Assembly (NCBI RefSeq): GCF_018446385.1 | Contig: NC_056003.1 | Location: forward strand, 21,883,198-21,947,197 | Reading direction: 5' to 3' | Source of the DNA: Zingiber officinale | Lineage: Eukaryota > Streptophyta > Magnoliopsida > Zingiberales > Zingiberaceae | DNA: 64,000 nucleotides | Part shown: positions 56,591 through 64,000 of the stretch, in pieces | Position numbering within the stretch: the first letter of the stretch is position 1 | How the letters are laid out: each line of letters begins with the position of its first letter | The notes under the pieces: model-generated | What the model saw: only the letters and a program-made list of their open reading frames with translations | The model's database searches: none | What the model was told of the DNA's origin: nothing | Position numbers and translations under genes: made by a program

Positions 56591-58260
56591 TGTTACGCTC
56601 CGCAAGTGTACGGAAATGTCGCAAGTAATATAAAAGATTATCGTATCCACAGGGACTGGAATAAGCACTAGAAATGTGTCAATGTGAATTAGCTAAACAA
56701 CTATCTAATTGTTTCAAATGCAAAGTGAAGGTAAACAAATCTAATATTAAAGATCAACAAACAAGAGTTTAGTGTTTTGGGTTATGATAAAGGGAGATTC
56801 TAGGAGTTTCGGTTTCTTTGTAAGATTTCTCGAATGTAAATGGTTCACCAATTCTTATCCCTCAATTGCCAAACACTTGTAGAAAGTTGTCGGTTCTCTC
56901 TTGCAATAGATAACCGGCTAAGGACTGAGAAATGTATCTAAATATGATCAATTAGACGTGAACATACGTTGTCCTTACACAGAAGCGCACCTATTACTAT
57001 GCCTTCCTCGGATATCAACATAGAAGCCCACAACTTATTAATCTATCAGGATACAAGAAACTAAGCACAAAATCCATCCTACTCTCTTAAATGTTCCTAT
57101 TTCCTCTTCAAGATTATCTCTCAAACGTCCTTACACGGGCTTGCACCTGTCACGTGGATCCCTCGGATGATCGAGTGAGAGTTTATCTTTACAAAGTCCA
57201 TAAGAAATCCAAACAATCAATCAAGAATGAGAATTAGGCACAAATCACCATTAATCATTCAAGATCTAATTGATACAAGCAAGACAATGTCATTGAAACA
57301 AGAAAATGGCAAATCCATAAGAGATTACATCAATCCATCATACAAATACTCCCTTAATCCTAGAATACAATATCTACTCCATGAATCGAGGAAGAATACC
57401 CGAAGAAATAAAGATTACAAGCATTTCTTAAATCCCCAATCCAAGAAACCAAGAAAAAGGGAAAAGAGAAAACTTATCTACGAAGAAGCCTCGTCTTCGG
57501 ATCCAATCCTCGCTCCGGAGTCGAAATCGTCAAGAACTCCCCTCGAATCGCCCAGAAATCCTCCCAAGAATGGGAGGATACCACCAAATCTTGCCTTCTC
57601 CCAAAGGGGGGAGAGATCCCCTTCCAATTCATGAAGGAGGGTTTAAATAGATCAGGAAATCGGGCGCCACACGGCCCCATGACACGGCCGTGTGAGATTC
57701 ACACGGCCATGTCCAGTTCCTTCTCTGCCAAAGCTGCACGGCCGTGTGACTCACACGGCCAGGACCCTTCTGCTCTCTGGAAATGCTACACGGTCGTGTG
57801 GTGCACACGGTCAGGACCCTTCTGCTCTCTGGAAATGCTACACGGCCGTGTGGTTCACACGGCCACCACCTGCTTGGCCTTTGGAAACCTCACATGGTCG
57901 TGTATATCTACACGGCCATGTAAGGCATCTGCTCTAATTTCTTCAAATCAAGACACGACCGTGTGAGATTCACACGGCCATGTCCTCTTCCCTTCCTGTT
58001 AAAACAACACGGACGTGTGTGGTACACGGCCTGATGCTCTCTCCCTTCAATTCCTTCCAAGCTTGCCCGAGGACGCATAATCTTCACCAATTTCGACTCA
58101 TGTGTACAGAAAATGCACAAAAAGCAGATCTCCGAACCAAAAAAGTAAATATGCTAAAAGGAAAGCTGGAAGTATAAAACTGCATAGATCAAGCATGCTC
58201 AAAGTATGTAAATGTGCGTAAAAACATGCATAAAAGAGTATATAATCTACGCACATCACA
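56591..58260 (-). repeat. 3' LTR of the Athila-like element
   Basis: On the minus strand it starts TGTGATGTGCG at 58260 right after a GGGGG purine tract and ends CGGAGCGTAACA at 56591; 1670 bp. The end region with CCTGTGGATACGATAATC is characteristic of Athila/Tat LTRs. Contains the 52-bp palindrome array and a TATA-like TATTTAA (57643-57649). Frames at 57227-58120 are LTR sequence. Confidence 0.88.
57664..58035 (-). repeat. CACGGCCGTG palindrome array in LTR (52-bp period)
   Basis: Copies of CACGGCCGTGT or one-base variants start at 57683, 57737, 57789, 57841 and 57893 (spacing 54, 52, 52, 52), each followed 17-19 bp on by CACGGCC. A more irregular stretch continues to about 58035. Confidence 0.9.
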
Positions 58261-58268
58261 CCCCCAGA
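58261..58268 (-). promoter_or_regulatory. Polypurine tract of the Athila-like element
   Basis: TCTGGGGG on the minus strand directly before the LTR start at 58260. Confidence 0.75.
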
Positions 58269-59330
58269 CTTAAACACTTGCTTGTCCTTAAGCAAAATGC
58301 TGCAGTCTAAATTCATATGTTCTACAACACATTCATAAAACCTAGTGTACTTTCCTAACTCTATCAAAAAGTTTCATTAACAAGCGTGATCATGGAAACA
58401 AGTAAAGTATGGTTCAAGCATAAGAATCTTGTGCACAGTGTAAAAGTAACTCAACACCCTTCAAGTTTCAATCCATGTCCTAGTCAAGTCGTCATCAAAT
58501 TTGAATTCCTAATGTTTCCAGTGAAAGACAAGTAACCAGTGATAGGCACTTACTCACCATTCACTTGGTTCATATTTCTCAACTAACCCAAGGTCTCAAA
58601 GGTGTGCTCAATCTCAAGGGAAGCTAAGCAGTCATTTCCTCAGTAACCTAACTCGATCTCAAAGGAGTGACTTGCTAGATTCCACTCATGACAACTGTTT
58701 TTTATATCCCTTTTTTTTTATTTTTTATTTTTATAAGTGTTTGCATTGTGCAAAACTTATTCACAAATGTACTTTTAGCACACATGTTGGGATATTTTGA
58801 TTTTTCCAAATGAGCTTTAATGATTTGAGCCTCATCCAGTAACCAAAATGAAAGTTGAGAAATCACCATGGAAACCAAGTACTAAGCAAACAAGATGAAT
58901 CATGACTATTTCAATGACATCAACTATTCAAGCATCAAGCACAAGTGTAGTGAAGATAAAATCCTTAAGGTTGAACCAAAACTAAAACTCATCACCATAA
59001 GATTCTCAGCTTATTAATGCTTCCCAAGATAGAAAAAAGAACTACACAAAGTTTACTACTAGCATCATTCGAACATCATGAATCAAGACAATAATCATGC
59101 TAACATTTCACTTGAATCCAAGAAAGCATATAAGTGAAGATTTGATGTTCTCGAAGATTTTTTTTTTTTTTTTTTTTGCCATGATTATTTCAAAAACAAG
59201 CAAAATAAAGCAACAAGCAATGAAAATAAGAACCAACATGAAAAACTAACAAAAAACTAAAAACTGAAAACCAAACCATGACAGTACATGACACCCCCCC
59301 AGACTTAAACTTTTCATCGTCCCGATGAAA
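58269..59330 (-). other. Non-coding 3' region of the Athila-like element
   Basis: No frame recognised. It contains a T-run at about 59159-59177 and a second copy of the purine tract with its flank (CCCCAGACTTAAAC at 59297-59310, plus strand), as at 58262-58275. Confidence 0.7.
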
Positions 59331-60839
59331 TCAATATGGTGGAGGAGGTGGAGGTGGACGAGGGAAAGGAGGTCTACGACGTGGTTGGCCAATAGGAAAA
59401 CTAGGAAAACATGGAATCTCACCCAAGGATCTATGATACTCATATAAAGCATCTACTTGTTGGCTAGTAAGCATCATGCTCTGCATAAAATCTCTCATCC
59501 TAGCCTGATCAGTATCATAATCCTGCACAAACTCAGCCACTTGACCTTAAAAATTTCTCGTAAACTGAAAATGATTTTGTACCTCCCTAAACTGATCATC
59601 AGATAAAGAGAAGCGCCCCTCCAACATTTTTCGTTGGGAACCTTGCTTCTCATGAAGTGATTCTAGAGACGTACGAAAATCTGAAAAATCAAACCTAGAA
59701 GATCCCGTGCCATATGCAAAAAAATGCCTAGCGGGCTCCATAAAACTAGAAGGCTGCGGGTGTCCATATGACGAGGGCTCATGATGTGGCTCAGTGTCTC
59801 CAGGTATAGAAGGGTTATCCTCAAAATCTAACTCAGAAATTACCCAATTAGCCGGGTTACGAATAGTAGTTCGTTCAGGAAAAGGAAGGGGTAAAAGAGA
59901 ACCACTCCTCCTAGGAAACGCGAAACCATTCTCATCTCGAACGATCATTTTCATAGCAAGACATGCATCAATGTCAATCATGTCATTACCATGAATTATT
60001 TCCAACCCATCAACATCAAGATTTAAATTATAAGCTATTCGGGTAATCAAACCACCAAAAACAATTGATCCCGATGATGCCCTAGCAGACCTTAATAAGG
60101 TTTGAACAAAATGAAAACCAGAATCAAATTCAACCTTATAGAGCATAGCCCATAAAGCATAAAGCTCTATCTTTTTAACCACCCCATCACTCTCTCCCCT
60201 ACCAAAAATAGTTTTACCCATGACTCTATGTAGATACCTAAAGATGGGGTTTTGCATATGGGAGGTCTTAGCTCTTGAAGGCTCATAAGGTTGATCTAAC
60301 CCAGTTATTGCATTCCAAAAATGATTCCAATTAAACCTTGGATCAAACCTACGAGGGCTACCGGTGGTTAATCCAAAACAAGAATTAAAGTCACTAAATG
60401 TCCATAGAAATTCTTGATTTATTAGTCTAAATGAGATTTTTCCAAAATAATCATCTTCATTAGTAAAATAGACATCCAATGAACTTAAAAATTCCAAAAC
60501 AAGACAAGGATATGTAGGCAAATGTGTATACATAATATCACTCCAATCCAAAAACTCAATCATCAAATCTACATCTTCCCTAATTCCAAGCATATCAAGA
60601 ACAGTTGGATTCATATATCTAGTACACACTATCTTTCTATTGACAAGAATTACAAATCTAGTTACTTGATCATCATTTCTAAACACAATATTGAATTCAT
60701 TGTCATTACCTTCGTTGCGTGAAGTCCTTTTGCCTTTGCCCTTCACTGATTGTTTCCCTTTGTCCCTTGATGACTCCTTATCTTTGTCTCCACTGGATCC
60801 ACCACCTCCTTTGCGAAGTTTCTTCAAAATATTGGACAT
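59331..60839 (-). pseudogene. Athila-type 3' ORF with one in-frame stop
   Basis: The ATG at 60839 opens 430 codons to a TAA at 59549-59547; the same frame then continues without stop to 59331 (GQVAEFVQDYDTDQ onward, ending in a proline-rich tail). The N-terminus is Lys/Gly/Ser-rich. The middle has VLDMLGIREDVDLMIEFLDW, LVLEFLSSLDV, SFRLINQEFLWTFSDFNSCFGL and a GGLITRIAYNLNLD block, the pattern of the Athila ORF/putative plant transposon protein family found 3' of pol. Its biochemical role is unknown; an env-like role has been suggested only from position, and I see no signal peptide or membrane segment. A CT-rich leader precedes it on its own strand. Confidence 0.85.
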
Positions 60840-61549
60840 CTTGATGAGTTTAGATAGGGGAAGAATTATCTAGGGTTGGAAAAATGGAACTCAAAGAACA
60901 AAACTTCAAAGAGCAAAGATCTTAGGTTAGGAGAACAAAAAGTCCGAGTCTTAGAGAGGAGGAGAATCCGGATCTAAGAGATCTTGAGAGATTAGAGAGG
61001 AGTTTTTAAGAGATTGGGAGAGAAAGATATGTTTTGGAGAGTTGGGGGTGTGCGGAACACGGCTAAGATCTGGCCGTGTAAGGTAGAAAGAAGACTTTAA
61101 TAACTCTCCTACACGGGCCGTGCAGATCCACACGGCCTCCCCCTCTTCCTTCTCTGGATTCTTCGCACGGCCGTGTCTGGGACACGGCCTCTCCATCTTT
61201 CTTCTCGGGATTCTTTACACGGCCGTGTTTGAGACACGACCTCTCTATCTTTCTTCTCGGGATTCTTTACACGGTCGTGTTTGAGACATGGCCTAGACCT
61301 TTTTCTCCTCAAGAGATCCTACACGGCCGTGTCTGGATGACACGGCCCAAGCACTTCCCTTCTCTGCAACCTTTGCCTGGCCGTGTATAGCACACAGCCG
61401 GGCTCTGTTTTGCACCTAACCTGAAAACAAAATCAAAAGAATGCATCAAACTAAAAGAAATTAAAATACAAATCAAAACTAACTAAAAGAACCCTTGGGT
61501 TGCCTCCCAAGAAGCGCTTGTTTAAGGTCTTTAGCTCGACCAAACTTGA
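60840..61549 (-). other. Spacer between protease and 3' ORF (pol core missing)
   Basis: In intact relatives RT, RNase H and integrase fill this position; here only 710 bp remain. Next to the protease end (about 61495-61555) the minus strand carries CCTTAAACAAGCGCTTCTTG and GGGAGGCAACCCAAGGG, sequence that normally follows the end of integrase. The 52-bp palindrome array and the CT-rich leader of the 3' ORF make up the rest. Confidence 0.75.
61112..61340 (-). repeat. Second CACGGCCGTG array (52-bp period), internal
   Basis: Palindromes start at 61112, 61166, 61218, 61270 and 61322 (spacing 54, 52, 52, 52), with linker CTTTCTTCTCGGGATTCTTT in the middle units. The linker differs from that of the LTR array (CCCTTCTGCTCTCTGGAAAT) although the period is the same. 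Confidence 0.92.
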
Positions 61550-62260
61550 TCATTCACTTCTTTTCCTCGCCCTTGGAGGACAGATATACTTTTCGTTTTT
61601 GTTGGGAGATCTTCTCCCAACATCTTCCACCACATTGTCTCCTTCGTTTGGTGGCCTTCCATGAGGATGGAAATTCCATTCCTCAAGTTTATAAATGCTT
61701 GTCCTGCTACAAGCATTTAAAAGAGACGAGACATGGTTAGAGATATTAGATAAATCATATTCCAACCTTTCCTTACCAATTACCAAAGAAAGCTTATGAT
61801 TTTTTACATCAATTATAGCTCCAGCTGTAGCAAGGAAAGGTCTTCCTAATATGATAGGAATCCTGGGGTCCTCTTCCATGTCCAACACGACAAAATCTGT
61901 GGGAATAACATTCCCATCCACCTCTACTGGCACATCTTCTATAATACCCAAAGGGTACCTGCAGGAATGATCGGCAAGTTGAAGTGTCATAGTAGTAAGT
62001 TTAATGTTTTTGAGACCTAATTTATTACAAATTGAATAGGGAATGAGGCTAACACTTGCCCCCAAATCACAAAAAGCTTTTTCAAAAAATTCTTTTCCTA
62101 TGTTGCAAGGAATATAAAAGCTCCCTGGGTCCTTTAGTTTTGGGGAAGTGTTCTTCTCCAAAATAGCACTACATTCCTCACTAAGCGCAATGGTCTCAAC
62201 CTCTCCTCTTCTTCTCTTGTTTGACATGAGATCCTTCAGGAATTTGGCAAATCTAGGCAT
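61550..62260 (-). CDS. Athila/Tat-type aspartic protease domain
   Basis: The 236-codon frame contains KFLKDLMSNKRR, then GSFYIPCNIG, FCDLGASVSLIP (the aspartic protease active-site loop in the DLGAS form usual for Athila/Tat), VLDMEEDPRIPIILGRPFL and GAIIDVKNHKLSLVIG. These are the conserved retropepsin strands of Ty3/gypsy Athila elements, which process the gag-pol precursor. In relatives this is continuous with gag; here the gag frame stops just before. The end is abnormal: the frame runs from the protease into post-integrase sequence and stops at 61550, so RT and later domains were deleted. The ATG at 62260 is probably internal to the ancestral frame. Confidence 0.85.
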   Translation of the reverse strand: MPRFAKFLKDLMSNKRRRGEVETIALSEECSAILEKNTSPKLKDPGSFYIPCNIGKEFFEKAFCDLGASVSLIPYSICNKLGLKNIKLTTMTLQLADHSCRYPLGIIEDVPVEVDGNVIPTDFVVLDMEEDPRIPIILGRPFLATAGAIIDVKNHKLSLVIGKERLEYDLSNISNHVSSLLNACSRTSIYKLEEWNFHPHGRPPNEGDNVVEDVGRRSPNKNEKYICPPRARKRSE

Positions 62261-62289
62261 TTGAAGAATAGCATCAATAAGAGGTACCT

Positions 62290-63834
62290 CTACACAAATT
62301 TCCTTAACTTTTCTAAAAACTTGCCAAATTCTTCATCTTTCTTGAGCATTGTAAGTCTCTGAGGAAAAGGGACAGCTTTGCTCTGATGGTTCAGTGGAAG
62401 AGTCTCTTCAACCTCAATGGTACTCTCCTCATTAGCTTGAATCTGATTTGGTATAAGAGGAGAGAGCTCTTCTTCTTTTTGTATCCCTTTTGGAGCAGTC
62501 ACTTGGGAGTCTCCCAAGGTCCGTCCGCTCCTAAGCTCAATTCTATTGCAATGCTCCATAGGATTCACATCAGGTTTTCCTGGAAGTTGTCCTGGTGCTC
62601 TGGATGATGAGGAAGCTAGTTGGGCAATTTGACTATCCTGGATCTTTTGATGCTTTTCAGAATTATCCATTCTCTGAATGAGCTTTGCTAAATCTTGCTT
62701 CATTTCATTCTGACTTGAGATAATTTCTTCAAGCATCTTTTCAATATTTGACTTTGGTAAGCCTTGAGAAGATAGATGTTGAAAATTTTGTTGCCCAGCT
62801 TGAAAATTTGGTCTTGCCCCCATAGATGGTCCTTGATCTTGATTATTTCTGTAAGAAAAATTGGGATGACTCTTCCATCCAGGGTTATAAGTATTTGAGT
62901 ATGGGTTGTTCTGCCTTTGATTGTAACTCATGATTGCATCACATTGTTCCAGTTGATTGATTTGTGCAGTGATAGCTCCCAATGGACATGAGTCATTTGA
63001 GTGCTCTGAACTCCCACATACTTCACAAGATGTACTAATAGCATTGACCATATTAGCACTAGTCCCCATATTCTCAAATTTCTTTGTAAGAGCGTCTAAT
63101 TTTGCAGACAAAAGAGTGACTGCATCTACATCAAACTTCCCTGATGCTTTAATTGTTGGGTTTACAGAAGAATAGCCACCACTTCTTTCATTTGCCCATT
63201 GATGATGATTTCGTGCTACACTGTCAATAATTTCTTCAGCTTCATCTAAACTTTTATTCATAAGTGCCCCTCCAGCAGCTGAATCAAGGGACACTTTGGT
63301 ATGATAGTTGATACCATTATAAAAAGTGTGCAACACTAACCATCTTTCCAACCCATGATGTGGGCATTGTCTGAGCATACTATTATATCTATCCCATGCT
63401 TCAAAAAGAGATTCTGAGTCATTTTGCTTGAAGCTTGCAATTAAATTCCTCATATGAGCTGTTTTGCTTGGTGGATAGAATTTATCAAGAAACTGTTGCT
63501 CACACTGCTCCCAAGTAGTGATGCTATTAGGGGCCAAAGAATTCAGCCATTGTTTTGCCCTATCTCTTAAAGAAAACCCAAATAATAATAATCTAACTGC
63601 TTCTGAAGGAACTCCATTCATTTTCATGGTACCACATATTTCATAAAAGACCTCTAAGTGTTGATTGGGGTCTTCATGAGGTCCTCCACCAAATTGGTTC
63701 TGCTGCACCATAGATATAATTGCGGGTTTGATCTCAAAGTTATTAGCTTCCACTGAAGGTCTTGAAATACTAGATCGAAAACCTCTTGCATAAGGTGCTG
63801 CATAATCCTTGAGTGGTCTATTCGCCATGTTCAA
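62290..63834 (-). CDS. Athila/Tat-type gag
   Basis: 514 codons. An N-terminal MANRPLKDYAAP motif and VEANNFEIKPAIISMVQQNQ open the retrotransposon gag domain typical of Athila/Tat, followed by DPNQHLEVFYEICGTMK, RLLLFGFSLRDRAKQWLNSL and TTWEQCEQQFLDKFYPPSKT (capsid region, about residues 45-150). A CEVCGSSEHSNDSCP zinc knuckle-like motif lies at about 272-286, then a Gln/Asn-rich linker. It forms the virus-like particle of the element. The frame ends at 62290 (LRKFV then stop) where relatives read on into protease; a one-base shift near 62300 separates the two. Otherwise intact. Confidence 0.9.
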   Translation of the reverse strand: MNMANRPLKDYAAPYARGFRSSISRPSVEANNFEIKPAIISMVQQNQFGGGPHEDPNQHLEVFYEICGTMKMNGVPSEAVRLLLFGFSLRDRAKQWLNSLAPNSITTWEQCEQQFLDKFYPPSKTAHMRNLIASFKQNDSESLFEAWDRYNSMLRQCPHHGLERWLVLHTFYNGINYHTKVSLDSAAGGALMNKSLDEAEEIIDSVARNHHQWANERSGGYSSVNPTIKASGKFDVDAVTLLSAKLDALTKKFENMGTSANMVNAISTSCEVCGSSEHSNDSCPLGAITAQINQLEQCDAIMSYNQRQNNPYSNTYNPGWKSHPNFSYRNNQDQGPSMGARPNFQAGQQNFQHLSSQGLPKSNIEKMLEEIISSQNEMKQDLAKLIQRMDNSEKHQKIQDSQIAQLASSSSRAPGQLPGKPDVNPMEHCNRIELRSGRTLGDSQVTAPKGIQKEEELSPLIPNQIQANEESTIEVEETLPLNHQSKAVPFPQRLTMLKKDEEFGKFLEKLRKFV

Positions 63835-64000
63835 ATGTTCCTATTCTTCAATTTGCCTTTGCAGAATTCTTCTTTTATGGAAAGTTCTGTCAATCTAAAA
63901 AGGAAAGAATTCCCCTGCAAAGTTAGATCTTCGCATACACAAGAACAAGATAGCAAATGAAAATTCAACAGAAAAAGAAAACTAAAAGAATCAAAAATGC
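63835..64000 (-). other. Leader upstream of Athila-like gag
   Basis: AT-rich, no frame; the primer binding site and 5' LTR are outside the window. Confidence 0.6.

Larger units (their letters stand above)
56591..64000 (-). mobile_element. Athila-like Ty3/gypsy element lacking pol core (runs off window)
   Basis: Minus orientation: gag (63834-62290), protease (62260-61550), then directly a 3' ORF (60839, with its in-frame extension to 59331), non-coding sequence, purine tract and LTR (58260-56591). The gag and protease types, the 3' ORF type and the LTR end sequence all belong to the Athila/Tat group. RT, RNase H and integrase are absent. The 5' LTR is beyond the window. Confidence 0.9.

Noticed and set aside
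57664..58035. CRISPR-like array
   Set aside because: The repeats are palindromic and regularly spaced, but the linkers are repeated too, and the array sits in a plant LTR.

Overview
This is a repeat-dense plant nuclear window. It holds two host genes, both on the minus strand, in an island from about 28.1 to 45.5 kb, with nested LTR retrotransposons on both sides. The multi-exon gene with GT-AG introns, the intronless GC-rich U-box gene in AT-rich surroundings, and the mix of Ty1/copia (SIRE-like, Tork/Angela-like) and Ty3/gypsy (Tekay-like, Athila-like) elements indicate an angiosperm, probably a monocot with a large genome. I cannot name the species. No bacterial, organellar or CRISPR-like content was seen.

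Left nest (1-28.1 kb): a minus-strand SIRE-like element enters from the left (gag start at 62, PBS 305-316, LTR 319-1707). It is followed by a decayed Ty3/gypsy LTR and internal region (1708-7302) that carries a hAT-type element (5897-6479). A truncated Tork/Angela-like element (LTR 7303-9068, gag stub) is fused at about 10.01 kb to a SIRE-like gag remnant. That remnant is split by a complete Tork/Angela-like element (10270-24588, TSD GTTGG). This in turn is split by a gag-only SIRE-like element (17237-21338, TSD GTATC) and carries a MULE-type MITE in its 5' LTR only. The outer SIRE remnant ends with its 3' LTR (25898-26915), which abuts a 76-bp tandem array; the array is also interrupted by a solo copia LTR (27109-27815).

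Gene island: an intronless U-box E3 ubiquitin ligase of the PUB22/23/24 type (30514-31695) lies downstream of a 16-exon ACT-domain Raf-like protein kinase of the STY8/17/46 type (CDS 44980 to 32879). Intron 5 of the kinase gene is 4.9 kb and holds a decayed copia element and a MITE. The two genes share a strand but nothing in the sequence links their functions.

Right nest (48.1-64 kb): a broken minus-strand copia element (3' LTR 48146-49152, pol remnants to 51.9 kb) is interrupted by a minus-strand SIRE-like element (3' LTR 51897-53075, RNase H remnant 55.7-56.6 kb). The SIRE-like element contains a solo LTR (54088-55726, TSD GGGAG) and is interrupted by an Athila-like Ty3/gypsy element (56591 to beyond 64000). 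The Athila-like element keeps gag, protease and a 3' ORF but has lost RT, RNase H and integrase.

The most striking pattern is that unrelated LTR families here all carry family-specific short palindromes, in pairs about 17-23 bp apart (roughly two helical turns), just upstream of the TATA box. In the Athila-like element they sit in two separate arrays with the same 52-bp period. In the gag-only SIRE-like element almost the whole core promoter consists of inverted repeats, one of them enclosing the TATA box.
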